Below, one piece after another: positions 7,836 to 15,734 of a DNA stretch of 64,000 nt. The notes below the pieces were generated by a model. That model was not told the origin of the DNA, searched no databases, and saw only the letters and a program-made list of their open reading frames with translations. Location: the NCBI RefSeq assembly GCF_027912535.1, contig NZ_CP115465.1, positions 2,336,001 to 2,400,000 on the forward strand, given 5' to 3'. Each line of letters begins with the position of its first letter. Position 1 is the first letter of the stretch. The position numbers and the translations under genes are program-made. This DNA is from Brevundimonas sp. NIBR11 (GTDB lineage Bacteria; Pseudomonadota; Alphaproteobacteria; Caulobacterales; Caulobacteraceae).

Positions 7836-8687
7836 ATGCGTTGGCAGGGCGGACAGCGGGGCGGCGGGATCGAGGATCGCCGAGGCATGGGCGGCGGCGC
7901 CGTCGCGGGCGGCGGCATCGGCGTGATGGTCCTGGCGGCCATCGGCTATTTCGTCTTCGGCATCGACCCCTCGACGACGCAGCAGGTCGCCTCCAGCCTG
8001 GGTCAGGCCAGCGCGACCCAAGAAGGCAAGCAAGGCACGCCCGAGGATCAGGCCGGCCTGTTCGTCGACATCGTCGGCCGCAACATCAACGACGTCTGGG
8101 CCTCCAAGCTGTCGGGTTACCGGCCGCCGGACAATATCGTGATCTACGAGCAGGGCACGCCGACCGGCTGCGGCTTCGGCCAGTCGGCGATGGGCCCCTT
8201 CTATTGCCCGACCGATCGTCAGGTCTATCTGGACCTTTCCTTCTGGCAGGAGATGGAGACCCAGCTGGGGGCCTCCGGCGCCGACTTCGCTCGCGCCTAT
8301 GTCCTGGCCCACGAGATCGGCCACCACGTCCAGACCCTGACCGGGGCCTCCGAACAGGTGCAACAGGCCCAGCAGCGCGCCTCCTCCGAGGGCGAGGCGA
8401 ACCGGTATTCGGTCGCGCTGGAGCTCCAGGCCGATTGCTACGCCGGGGTCTGGGCCGCCAACGCGGCCTCGGTCTCGGGCGGCGAGGTCGCGGTCGAACA
8501 AGGCGATCTGGAGGAAGGCCTGCGCACCGCGTCGGCCATCGGCGACGACACCCTGCAACGTCGGTCCGGCGGTCGGGTCAGCCCCGAAAGCTTCACCCAC
8601 GGCTCTTCGGCCCAGCGCATGGAATGGCTTCAGCGCGGATATCAGACCGGCGACCCGGCCAGCTGCGACACCTTCCAGGGTCTTTAA
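7836..8687 (+). CDS. ypfJ: YpfJ-family neutral zinc metallopeptidase
   Basis: 283-residue member of the 'putative neutral zinc metallopeptidase' family (YpfJ/PF04228). The N-terminus MRWQGGQRGGGIEDRRG is the family hallmark, followed by one transmembrane helix (about residues 28-47). The zinc motif HEIGHH is near residue 166, and the downstream ELQADCYAG carries the third ligand region; CGFGQSAMGPFYCP contains two conserved cysteines. The family is membrane-anchored with the catalytic domain outside the cytoplasm; its substrates are unknown. GGGAGG precedes the ATG. Full length, no missing motif. Confidence 0.92.
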   Translation: MRWQGGQRGGGIEDRRGMGGGAVAGGGIGVMVLAAIGYFVFGIDPSTTQQVASSLGQASATQEGKQGTPEDQAGLFVDIVGRNINDVWASKLSGYRPPDNIVIYEQGTPTGCGFGQSAMGPFYCPTDRQVYLDLSFWQEMETQLGASGADFARAYVLAHEIGHHVQTLTGASEQVQQAQQRASSEGEANRYSVALELQADCYAGVWAANAASVSGGEVAVEQGDLEEGLRTASAIGDDTLQRRSGGRVSPESFTHGSSAQRMEWLQRGYQTGDPASCDTFQGL

Positions 8688-8738
8688 TGCCTTTAGAAGG
8701 GTCAGCCTGACCGCTTGTTGCAGCGCAAACGGCGCGGC

Positions 8739-9905
8739 ATGCTCCTTGGCGTGACCTCCCCTGCCGTGACAACCGCCGACCGTCCTACCGCCGCCGCCAG
8801 CCTCCGAGCGGCGCGACGCATGGTGGTCAAAGTCGGCTCATCCCTGGTCGTGGACCAGAAAGCCCCCGCCACCGTCTGGCTGGCCGGCCTCGCCGCCGAC
8901 ATCGCCGCCGTCAGGGCCCAGGGCCGCCAGGTCGTCGTGGTGTCGTCGGGCGCGGTCGCCCTCGGCCGGGGCCGCCTCGGCCTGGAGAAGAACGCCCGGC
9001 TCGACGAGAAGCAGGCCGCCGCCGCCGTCGGCCAGTCCCTGCTGATGCACGCCTGGGAGGCCGCGCTGGCGAGCGCAGGCCTGACCCCCGGCCAGGTCCT
9101 GCTGACCCGCGACGATACCGAACGCCGCCGGCGGTGGCTGAACGCCAGAGCGACCCTGGAGGCCCTGCTGAAGCTCGGCGTCGTCCCCGTGGTCAACGAG
9201 AACGACACCGTCGCTACGGAGGAGATTCGCTACGGCGACAACGACCGACTGGCCGCCCGAACGGCCCAGCTGGTCCGGGCGGACTTGTTGGTCCTGCTGT
9301 CGGACGTCGATGGTCTGTACACCGCCGATCCGCGTCGCGACCCGGAGGCGGAGCATCTGCCGCTGATCGAAAGCCTGACCCCGGAGGTTCTGGCCATGGC
9401 GGGCGGGGCCAATGCGGACGCGGCCGTGGGCACGGGCGGGATGGCGACCAAGCTGGAGGCGGCGCGGATCGCCCGCTCGGCCGGCTGCGCCACCCTGATT
9501 GTCTCGGGCCTGACGGGACGGCCGCTCAGCGCTGTTGCATCGGGCGCTCGAGCCAGTCTGATCACGGCGTCGGCCACGCCCTTGCAGGCCTACAAGTCTT
9601 GGATCGCCGGCAGCCTCGAACCCGCCGGCGCCCTCACGGTCGATCACGGCGCCGCCCAGGCGCTGGCTGGCGGACGCAGCCTCTTGGCGTCGGGCGTGAA
9701 GTCGGTGGAGGGCCGGTTCGACCGGGGCGACTGCGTGCGGATCGTTGCCGCCGACGGCGGGGTCCTGGGCGTCGGTCTGGCCGCCTATGCCGCCGACCAA
9801 ATGGAGAAAATCCGGGGCCGTCACTCGGGCGAGATCGAGGACCTGGTCGGCTACAAGGGTCCTGGCGTGGCCATTCATCGCGACGACCTCGTGCTGCACG
9901 GATGA
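8739..9905 (+). CDS. proB: Glutamate 5-kinase
   Basis: ProB phosphorylates glutamate to glutamate 5-phosphate, the first step of proline synthesis. The amino acid kinase domain starts with [10 protein letters not shown] near residue 28 and includes [17 protein letters not shown], the NENDTV loop and [16 protein letters not shown]-terminal PUA domain covers roughly residues 290-380 ([18 protein letters not shown]). The start is uncertain: ATG at 8739 is used, but a TTG at 8715 and a GTG at 8751 are in frame. The stop overlaps the proA start by four bases. It is subject to proline feedback inhibition in the family. Confidence 0.95.
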   Translation: MLLGVTSPAVTTADRPTAAASLRAARRMVVKVGSSLVVDQKAPATVWLAGLAADIAAVRAQGRQVVVVSSGAVALGRGRLGLEKNARLDEKQAAAAVGQSLLMHAWEAALASAGLTPGQVLLTRDDTERRRRWLNARATLEALLKLGVVPVVNENDTVATEEIRYGDNDRLAARTAQLVRADLLVLLSDVDGLYTADPRRDPEAEHLPLIESLTPEVLAMAGGANADAAVGTGGMATKLEAARIARSAGCATLIVSGLTGRPLSAVASGARASLITASATPLQAYKSWIAGSLEPAGALTVDHGAAQALAGGRSLLASGVKSVEGRFDRGDCVRIVAADGGVLGVGLAAYAADQMEKIRGRHSGEIEDLVGYKGPGVAIHRDDLVLHG

Positions 9906-11164
9906 GCGATCTGGGCGCCCGGATGATGGCAATGGGGGCCCGGGCCAGAGCGGCGGCGGACGCCGTCCGCATCGCCTCTGCCGAGGTGCGTTCGGCGGCC
10001 CTCTCGGCCATGGCGACAGCCATCCGCGACCGGGCCGACGCGATTCTGGCCGCCAACGGGTGTGACATCGACCGGTCCCGGACAAACGGCATGGCCGAGG
10101 CCCAGATCGACCGGCTGGCCCTGACGCCGGGCCGCATCGAGGCCATGGCGGCGGCGGTGGACGAGGTCGCGGCCTTTCCGGATCCCGTGGGGGTTGAGAC
10201 CGCCCGCTGGACCCGACCGAACGGCCTGGATTTCGCGCGGGTCCGGACGCCGATCGGGGTGCTGGCCATCATCTACGAGAGCCGGCCCAATGTGACGGCG
10301 GATGCGGCGGCCCTGTGCCTGCGATCGGGCAATGTCGCGATCCTGCGATGCGGATCGGACTGTCTGGACAGTTCGCTGGCGATCCATGAGGCGGTAGTCG
10401 AGGGGCTGAGGGCGGCGGGCCTGCCGGAGGACGCAGTGCAGTTGGTGGATACGCCCGACCGGGCGGCGGTCGGCGCCCTGCTGACCGGGCTGGGCGGCGC
10501 CATCGACCTGTTGATCCCGCGGGGCGGCAAGAGCCTGGTGGCGCGGGTGCAGGCGGAGGCGCGGGTTCCGGTGCTGGGGCATCTGGAGGGGATCAACCAC
10601 ACCTATCTGCATGGCTCGGCCGAGGTCGGGATGGCGCGGGACGTGGTGGTGAACGCCAAGATGCGGCGGACCTCCGTGTGCGGATCGACCGAGACCTTGC
10701 TGGTGGACCGGGCGGCGGCGGGGCGTCTGCTGCCGGAGGTGGCGGAGGCCCTGATCGCGGCGGGGTGCGAGCTTCGGGGCGATGACGAGGCCCGGGCGCT
10801 GGTCCCGGCCATGACGGCGGCGAGCGACGACGACTGGGGGCGGGAGTTCCTGGCGCCGATCCTGGCGGTTCGGGTGGTGGACGGGCTGGAGGCGGCCGCA
10901 GCCCATATCCGGCGGTATGGATCGGGCCACACCGATGCGATCGTGGCCGAGGACGAGGCGGCGGCGGCTGAGTTCCTGAACCGCGTCGACAGCGCCATCG
11001 TGCTATGGAACGCCTCCACCCAGTTCGCGGACGGGGGCGAGTTCGGGTTCGGGGGCGAGATCGGGATTTCGACGTCGAGGCTCCATGCGAGGGGGCCGGT
11101 CGGGGCCGAGCAGCTGACCAGCTACAAATATGTGGTGCAGGGAACGGGGCAGACGCGGCCCTAG
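9902..11164 (+). CDS. proA: Glutamate-5-semialdehyde dehydrogenase (gamma-glutamyl phosphate reductase)
   Basis: ProA reduces glutamyl 5-phosphate with NADPH to the semialdehyde that cyclises to pyrroline-5-carboxylate. 420 residues, the standard length. The [12 protein letters not shown] signature, the [14 protein letters not shown] catalytic-cysteine stretch near residue 257 and the C-terminal [19 protein letters not shown] block are all intact. The ATG is embedded in the proB stop (ATGA), so proB and proA form a coupled operon. Its stop overlaps by four bases the stop of the convergent protease gene. Confidence 0.96.
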   Translation: MSDLGARMMAMGARARAAADAVRIASAEVRSAALSAMATAIRDRADAILAANGCDIDRSRTNGMAEAQIDRLALTPGRIEAMAAAVDEVAAFPDPVGVETARWTRPNGLDFARVRTPIGVLAIIYESRPNVTADAAALCLRSGNVAILRCGSDCLDSSLAIHEAVVEGLRAAGLPEDAVQLVDTPDRAAVGALLTGLGGAIDLLIPRGGKSLVARVQAEARVPVLGHLEGINHTYLHGSAEVGMARDVVVNAKMRRTSVCGSTETLLVDRAAAGRLLPEVAEALIAAGCELRGDDEARALVPAMTAASDDDWGREFLAPILAVRVVDGLEAAAAHIRRYGSGHTDAIVAEDEAAAAEFLNRVDSAIVLWNASTQFADGGEFGFGGEIGISTSRLHARGPVGAEQLTSYKYVVQGTGQTRP

Positions 11165-12108
11165 CGGCCGATGGTGAGGTCCAGCGGCCGGGAGGCGTGG
11201 AGCTTGCCGCCGCCGAGATCCAGAACCAGCCTGCGACCCGTGAAGGCCTCCATCCCGACCAGGGCGGCGGGGAAGCCCGGCAGGGGGACGTCGGCATAGA
11301 TCGGGGTCGGGGCGTCGCGATAGATCTGGTCGCCGACGGTGATGGTCCGGGATCGGACGATCCGGCTGTCGATGGAGCCGCCCAGCACGATGCTGGCCCC
11401 GCGTTCGGCCGGGCGACCGTCGAGCAGGCCCGCCCCCTCCGCCGCCTCGCGCGACAGGGCCAGCAGGGCCGAGGCGCCGGTGTCGACCACCGCTTGGACC
11501 GTCGCACCCTCGACGGTGACCTCAGTCGTCAGCGCGCCGCCCGCCTTCGTGACCGGGATGGCGGCGACGTCCTCGGGCAGGGCGTGGCCTTCGCGGGGCA
11601 GGAAGCGCATGCGGCGTTCCGCCGTGTCCAGTTCCAGCACGGTCTCGCTGAGGACGTCCTGACCGAGGATCAGGGGGGCGCCGAGCCCCTCCCCCACCGC
11701 CAGCGGGCCTAGCGACAGGATGGCGGCGCGCAGGGCCTCGATCCGCATGGCCCCGACCGCGATGTCGAGGGTCACGCCCCGCCCCATCTGGGGTCCGCCG
11801 CCGACGCCGTAGGCGACGAGGGGGATATCGAAGGCCTGGGTTAGGCCGAGCCGGTCGAACAGGCCGCGATCGATGACCGAATACTGAGCGCCGGAATCGA
11901 CGAGGGCGCGGATGGACTGGCCGGCGACGCTGACGCGGACGGTGGGGACGGAGGCGCGACCCTCGTCATAGGGGAGCCAGCCGCTGGAGTTGTCCGGTCC
12001 GAAAACCACGGCGGGATCGCGCCACAGCACATGGTCCCGCAACCACCATGCGCCGCCGAGGCCCGCGGCGACGAGCACGGCGCGGGTCAGGAAGGCGCGG
12101 CGGTTCAT
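11161..12108 (-). CDS. Retropepsin-like aspartyl protease family protein, exported
   Basis: 315 residues. The N-terminus [19 protein letters not shown] is a twin-arginine-like or lipid-anchoring signal. Two aspartyl-protease-like half-domains follow: [13 protein letters not shown] near residue 67 and [14 protein letters not shown] near residue 207. Each carries the D(S/T)G catalytic triplet, so the protein can form a pepsin-like active site by itself instead of dimerising as viral retropepsins do. This arrangement occurs in alphaproteobacterial exported aspartyl proteases. Substrate unknown. It converges with proA and is preceded by the long repeat-containing region 12.1-13.05 kb, where its promoter must lie. 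Confidence 0.8.
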   Translation of the reverse strand: MNRRAFLTRAVLVAAGLGGAWWLRDHVLWRDPAVVFGPDNSSGWLPYDEGRASVPTVRVSVAGQSIRALVDSGAQYSVIDRGLFDRLGLTQAFDIPLVAYGVGGGPQMGRGVTLDIAVGAMRIEALRAAILSLGPLAVGEGLGAPLILGQDVLSETVLELDTAERRMRFLPREGHALPEDVAAIPVTKAGGALTTEVTVEGATVQAVVDTGASALLALSREAAEGAGLLDGRPAERGASIVLGGSIDSRIVRSRTITVGDQIYRDAPTPIYADVPLPGFPAALVGMEAFTGRRLVLDLGGGKLHASRPLDLTIGR

Positions 12109-12168
12109 GGGGTGACAGTGGGGACGGGATGGGGCGGTGTCGAGGCGTTAGGGGTCGCGGATTAGAGT

Positions 12169-12320
12169 TTCTCCCTCCCACTTGGGGGAGGGTGGCCGAG
12201 CGGAGCGAGGTCGGGTGGGGGCGGCCGGCCGACGCGGACACAGGTCTGCGGGGCCTTGCCTTGCCGCCCCCACCCGGTTTCGCCTTGGGCTCAACCACCC
12301 TCCCCCAGGTGGGAGGGAGA
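12169..12320. repeat. REPIN-like inverted pair, family A/B (empty copy)
   Basis: Two palindromic units of about 53 bases face each other. The left (12169-12221) begins TTCTCCCTCCCACTTGGGGG and ends TCGGGTGGGGG; the right (12267-12320) is its reverse complement with drift. Between them are only about 45 bases. Each unit contains its own short hairpin (CTCCC..GGGAG type). The left unit matches the repeats that flank the DUF559 gene at 25.69-26.15 kb over about 30 bases with two mismatches, so this is the same family without a cargo gene. It lies 60 bases before the protease start. Confidence 0.8.
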
Positions 12321-12330
12321 TACTGTTGTT

Positions 12331-12780
12331 CAGACACGCGTCATCGTTCCTCCGCTGCGAACGGGTTGGGGAAGTCGACGGAGCCTGGGCGGTCGCCCGG
12401 AACCGAGATGGCCCCCTGCTTTCGCGTTACGGGGACCGATGAATGTTTTTCGGCTCGCGCCGAAGGCTCCGTCCCCGACCGGGTCCGCGAGCGTCGCCCA
12501 GCGGGTGTACGGACACCCCGGGAGGGGTCTGCATCATCGTCGCAACGATGACCGACCACAGGTCCCGAGTCCTTTGGACCCTCAGGCGATAGGCCCGCGA
12601 CGGGCGGCGGGCTCAGGCCCGCCGGGCTCCGAGGTTTCACGCCCCTCGGACAACCCCGTTACGATCGGCCCCGCCGCACGTCCGGGTCCTGGGCCCAGGA
12701 CGCCTTCCCCAACGACGGGATGGGAAAGAGTGTACGCCCGGTTTGAGGGGCGCCTGCGATAATGGGCTTAAATGGAGCCG
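12331..12780. other. Hairpin-rich non-coding region, possible structured RNA or decayed sequence
   Basis: No reading frame here has the G/C-rich third positions of the real genes. The stretch is packed with perfect hairpins: GACGGAGCC at 12377-12385 pairs with 12465-12473; GGGTGTACGGACACCC at 12503-12518; TCATCGT/ACGATGA at 12534-12551; GGCGGGC/GCCCGCC at 12606-12623; GTCCTGGGCCCAGGAC at 12686-12701. It does not show the conserved elements of RNase P RNA, tmRNA, SRP RNA or 6S RNA that I could recognise on either strand. It lies between two repeat pairs, so it could be an RNA gene, a leader region of the downstream protease gene, or decayed repeat material. Confidence 0.35.
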
Positions 12781-12833
12781 GGCGTTGAATTCGCTGGACG
12801 AATTCGGGCATTCGTTGATGGGTATCGACGCTT

Positions 12834-13042
12834 GGACCCTCTCCCGGCGGGAGAGGGCTTGAGGTTCGGAGAGCGGAGCGATCCGCAAACCCGAAAGGGT
12901 GAGGGGCTGGTGTCGAAGTCGGCGTGAGCCGTGGCAGTGCGACGGCTTACGCCGAAGGACAGGTTGACCCCTCACCCTTTCGCGCAAGAACGACGGCTTG
13001 CGCCGCAGTGCGCTCAAGCCCTCTCCCGCCGGGAGAGGGACT
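12834..13042. repeat. REP-like inverted pair, family C/D (intergenic copy)
   Basis: Left unit: CCCTCTCCCGGCGGGAGAGG at about 12838, then a G/A-rich stretch to AAAGGGTGAGGGG at 12905. Right unit: CCCCTCACCCTTTCGCGCAA from about 12969 to CCCTCTCCCGCCGGGAGAGG ending near 13039. The halves are inverted relative to each other. CACCCTTTCGCGCAAGA (12973-12989) and GCTCAAGCCCTCTCCC (13012-13027) recur exactly inside tilS at 44782-44798 and 44821-44836, defining a dispersed family. It ends a few bases before the stop of the aldehyde dehydrogenase gene, where its hairpins could also end transcription. Confidence 0.8.
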
Positions 13043-13048
13043 ACCAGG

Positions 13049-14554
13049 TCAGACGTCGAACTGGACGCCTTGCGCCAGCGGCAGCTCCGACGAGAAGTTC
13101 ACGGTCTGGGTCTGGCGGCGCATATAGGCTTTCCAGGCGTCGGAGCCGGATTCGCGGCCGCCGCCGGTGTCCTTCTCGCCGCCGAAGGCGCCGCCGATCT
13201 CGGCGCCCGAGGGGCCGATGTTGACATTGGCGATGCCGCAGTCGGAGCCCCAGGCCGAGAGGAAGGCCTCGGCGTCGCGGACGCTGTCGGTGAAGACGCA
13301 GGAGCTCAAGCCCTGGGGGACGGCGTTCTGCATGGCGACGGCCTCGTCGAAGGTCTTCCACGTCAGGACGTAGAGGATGGGGGCGAAGGTCTCGTGCTGC
13401 ACGACGGCGCTCTGGGCCGGCATGCGGACGATAGCGGGGCGGACATAGGAGCCGTCACGGGTTCCCCCGACGACGATCTGGCCGCCCTGTTCGACGGCCT
13501 GGGCGAGGGCGCGGTCGAAGCCGAGCGCGGCGTCCTCGTCGATCAGGGGGCCGACCAGGACGCCGTCCTGACGCGGGTCCCCGATGGGCAGGGTGGCGTA
13601 GGCCTTGGCCACCCTGTCCAGCAGAGCATCGGCGATATCTTCATGGACCAGCAGGCGACGCAGGGTCGTACAGCGCTGGCCGGCGGTGCCGACGGCGGAG
13701 AAGGCGATGGCGCGGACGGCCATGTCCATGTCGGCGCTGGGCGTGACGATCATGGCGTTGCTGCCGCCGAGCTCCAGCAGGGAGCGGCCGAGGCGGCCGG
13801 CGACGGTCACAGCGACGGCCTTGCCCATCCGGGTGGAGCCGGTGGCGGAAACGAGGGCCACGCGCGGATCGGCGGCAAGGGCCTCGCCCACCTCGCGGCC
13901 GCCGACGAGGAGCTGGACGAGGCCTTCGGGGGCGTCGCCGAAGCGGGCCAGGGCGCGCTGCATCACGGCGTGGGTGGCGAGGGCGGTCAGGGGCGTCTTC
14001 TCCGACGGCTTCCAGATCACCGGGTCGCCGCAGACGAGGGCCAAGGCGGCGTTCCAGGCCCAGACGGCGACGGGGAAGTTGAAAGCGGAGATGACAGCGA
14101 CGGGCCCCAGCGGCTGCCAGGTCTCGCGCATGTGGTGGCCGGGGCGCTCGCTGGGCAGGGTCAGGCCGTAGAGCTGGCGCGAGAGACCGACGGCGAAGTC
14201 GCAGATGTCGATCATCTCCTGAACCTCGCCGAGGCCCTCCGAGACGATCTTGCCAGCCTCGAGCGTGACCAGCATGGCGAGGTCGGCCTTTGCGACGCGC
14301 AGCTCCTCGCCCAACAGACGGACCAGTTCGCCGCGACGGGGCGCGGGAATGCGGCGCCAGGCGTCGAAGGCCGAGGTCGCGGCGGCGATGGCGGCCTCGG
14401 TCGCGGCGGCGTCGGCGGCGCGGACGGGGTCTCCGGTCGAGCCGTCGATGGGCGAGCGGGTCGGCAGACCGGCCGGGTCGAAGGCGCTCTCCGCGACGCC
14501 GAGGCGGGTCAGGAGGCTGCGGGCGGATTGGGCTGCGGTCAGGGTCGCGGTCAT
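13049..14554 (-). CDS. Aldehyde dehydrogenase family 7 (alpha-aminoadipic semialdehyde dehydrogenase type)
   Basis: 501-residue NAD-dependent aldehyde dehydrogenase. The catalytic cysteine lies in GTAGQRCTTLRRL near residue 292, the general base glutamate in LLELGGSN near 258, and the cofactor site in FNFPVAVWAWNAALAL and WKPSEKTPLTALA. The GQRCTT stretch and the C-terminal GIANVNIGPSGAEIGGAFGG are typical of ALDH7 (antiquitin, bacterial L-piperidine-6-carboxylate dehydrogenase), which oxidises aminoadipate semialdehyde to 2-aminoadipate in lysine degradation. No other lysine catabolic genes are adjacent, so the pathway is inferred. Full length; a repeat pair starts seven bases past the stop. 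Confidence 0.88.
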   Translation of the reverse strand: MTATLTAAQSARSLLTRLGVAESAFDPAGLPTRSPIDGSTGDPVRAADAAATEAAIAAATSAFDAWRRIPAPRRGELVRLLGEELRVAKADLAMLVTLEAGKIVSEGLGEVQEMIDICDFAVGLSRQLYGLTLPSERPGHHMRETWQPLGPVAVISAFNFPVAVWAWNAALALVCGDPVIWKPSEKTPLTALATHAVMQRALARFGDAPEGLVQLLVGGREVGEALAADPRVALVSATGSTRMGKAVAVTVAGRLGRSLLELGGSNAMIVTPSADMDMAVRAIAFSAVGTAGQRCTTLRRLLVHEDIADALLDRVAKAYATLPIGDPRQDGVLVGPLIDEDAALGFDRALAQAVEQGGQIVVGGTRDGSYVRPAIVRMPAQSAVVQHETFAPILYVLTWKTFDEAVAMQNAVPQGLSSCVFTDSVRDAEAFLSAWGSDCGIANVNIGPSGAEIGGAFGGEKDTGGGRESGSDAWKAYMRRQTQTVNFSSELPLAQGVQFDV

Positions 14555-14581
14555 GGGCGGCGGCTTAGCTGGAGCCTTGGC

Positions 14582-14617
14582 AAAGCGAAAGGGCCGCCTC
14601 CTTTCGGAAGCGGCCCT
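14582..14617 (-). terminator. Rho-independent terminator after the exported small protein gene
   Basis: On the minus strand AGGGCCGC (14617-14610) pairs with GCGGCCCT (14597-14590) around a 12-base loop, followed by TTCGCTTT. It begins 20 bases after the stop of the 14638-15042 gene and precedes the aldehyde dehydrogenase start, separating the two transcripts. Confidence 0.7.
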
Positions 14618-14637
14618 CGGTCACGCCGGTCGGGAGG

Positions 14638-15042
14638 TTACCAGCGGCGACCGTCGCGGTCCCAGCGCTCGTCACGCAGGTTGCGCTCGATGCGGTCCAG
14701 GCGCTGTTGCAGGTCGCGGCGTTCCCACTGGGACAGGCCGTCGCGGCGGTAGCGCCACTCGACGCGCTGGTACTCTTCCAGCTGGTAACGGAGGTTCTGG
14801 GCCTCGCGGCGGCTGATGCGGCCGTTGTAGGCGGCGCGGTCGATGCGCTGGGCGATGCGGGCCTGCTCGCCATTCAGGCCGCCGTTTCCGCCGCCGTTCC
14901 AGCCGCCGTGGCCCTGGCCGTAGCCGCCGCCATAACCGCCGCCGTGGCGGCCATGGTCCTGCGCCAGGGTCGGGGTCGCGATCGCGACCGCCGACGCGGC
15001 CAGCAGAGAAAGCAGGGCTTTCTTCGTGAGGGCGGTCGTCAT
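14638..15042 (-). CDS. Exported Gly/His-rich helical protein, paralogue of 36686-37057
   Basis: 134 residues: signal peptide (residues 1-25, ending TPTLAQ), a Gly/His/Asn-rich stretch (HGGGYGGGYGQGHGGWNGGG), then about 85 residues of charged amphipathic helix ending ERNLRDERWDRDGRRW. The helical part shares NGRISRREAQNLR, YRRDGLSQWERRDLQQR and RDERWDRDGRRW-type segments with the exported protein at 36686-37057, so they are paralogues. GGAAGGA precedes the ATG at 15042; a longer in-frame reading upstream crosses non-coding sequence. Both genes have AAGCTGACACGCG upstream. Function unknown; periplasmic location is inferred. Confidence 0.82.
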   Translation of the reverse strand: MTTALTKKALLSLLAASAVAIATPTLAQDHGRHGGGYGGGYGQGHGGWNGGGNGGLNGEQARIAQRIDRAAYNGRISRREAQNLRYQLEEYQRVEWRYRRDGLSQWERRDLQQRLDRIERNLRDERWDRDGRRW

Positions 15043-15098
15043 GCTCTTCTTCCTTCCTGTTCGCCCGGGGTGGGCTGCGAAGAGGAGGAAAGCACTGT

Positions 15099-15119
15099 GA
15101 AGCTGACACGCGTCTGAGC
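15099..15119 (-). promoter_or_regulatory. Near-palindromic site shared with 36587-36608
   Basis: GCTGACACGCGTCTGAGC is centred on ACGCGT and nearly self-complementary. AAGCTGACACGCG (15100-15112) is repeated exactly at 36587-36599, upstream of the paralogous exported protein. It lies about 58 bases before the ATG at 15042. The two copies lie in opposite orientation relative to their genes, as a near palindrome allows. A common regulator, perhaps the FeuP-like response regulator at 36 kb, is inferred. Confidence 0.45.
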
Positions 15120-15169
15120 CCGCTGTTGTCGAACAGTCAGGTTGATGAACGGCCACGCTTGGGGCCCGG

Positions 15170-15194
15170 GGAACGCCACGCTTTGCTGCGGGTT
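15170..15194 (+). promoter_or_regulatory. EcfG/SigT-type general stress promoter for the CBS gene
   Basis: GGAAC at 15170-15174, 16 bases, then GGTT at 15191-15194, close to the GGAAC-N16/17-CGTT consensus of alphaproteobacterial EcfG (SigT) promoters. The expected start site near 15201 gives a leader of about 30 bases with ACGAGGAG before the GTG at 15230. Consensus match is seen; use under stress is inferred. Confidence 0.5.
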
Positions 15195-15229
15195 CGAAGG
15201 GTTCAACGCAGCAACGAGGAGTTTCCGTC

Positions 15230-15643
15230 GTGAAAATTCGTGACGTGATGAGCAAGGACGTCCAGGTCGCCCGGACGGGCGACACCCTTCAGGAGGTGGC
15301 TTCGCGCATGGCGTCCGGCGACTTCGGCTTTCTGCCGGTCGCCGACGGCGACAGCCTGGTGGGGACGATCACCGATCGCGACATCGCCGTGCGCGGCGTC
15401 GCGCAGGGCAAGCCCGCCTCTGCGGCGGTGACGGAAGTGATGACGTCCGGCGCGACGACGGTGCTGGACACCGACGATCTGAAGTCTGCGCTGGACCTGA
15501 TGGGCGGCGGCAAGATCCGACGCCTGCCTGTGGTCGACAAACACGGCAAGCTGGTGGGCGTCGTCTCGCTCGGCGACCTGTCGACCCGTGTGAAGGAGCG
15601 CTACGCCGGCGAGGCGCTGGAGACGATTTCCCAGCCTCACTGA
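15230..15643 (+). CDS. Tandem CBS-domain protein
   Basis: 137 residues made of two CBS domains (about residues 7-57 and 72-122). These pair to form a Bateman module that binds adenine nucleotides or similar ligands. Recognisable features are IRDVMSKDVQVARTGDTLQE, FLPVADGDSLVGTITDRDIA, and RRLPVVDKHGKLVGVVSLGD, where the final GD/RD positions contact phosphate or ribose. No effector domain is attached, so it probably acts on another protein. The GTG start at 15230 has a good ribosome site (GAGGAG). The upstream GGAAC-type promoter suggests membership of the general stress regulon, where stand-alone CBS proteins are common. Confidence 0.9.
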   Translation: MKIRDVMSKDVQVARTGDTLQEVASRMASGDFGFLPVADGDSLVGTITDRDIAVRGVAQGKPASAAVTEVMTSGATTVLDTDDLKSALDLMGGGKIRRLPVVDKHGKLVGVVSLGDLSTRVKERYAGEALETISQPH

Positions 15644-15668
15644 CCCGACGAGGTTAACGCGCGCGTCA

Positions 15669-15728
15669 CCCTGTCTCTGAACCCTGCGTCAACAGGCCAT
15701 CCTGCAAGCTGCGAGGTCAGAGACAGGG
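15669..15728 (+). promoter_or_regulatory. 12-bp stem sequestering the ribosome site of the next gene
   Basis: CCCTGTCTCTGA (15669-15680) is the exact complement of TCAGAGACAGGG (15717-15728), separated by 36 bases that hold their own CCTG/CAGG hairpin. The 3' arm contains the AGGGG ribosome site of the gene starting at 15735. In RNA the stem would hide the site, as in RNA thermometers or protein-controlled leaders. If transcription starts inside it, it could instead be a DNA operator. Confidence 0.5.
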
Positions 15729-15734
15729 GTGACT

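Noticed and set aside
12341-12640. Possible 99-residue protein on the minus strand in the gene-free region
   Set aside because: Third codon positions are not G/C-enriched and the sequence has no hydrophobic or domain pattern; it overlaps several strong hairpins.
12998-14752. 584-codon open frame on the plus strand
   Set aside because: It is antisense to the aldehyde dehydrogenase gene, with low-complexity Gly/Ala/Asp composition expected from the reverse frame of high-G+C coding sequence.
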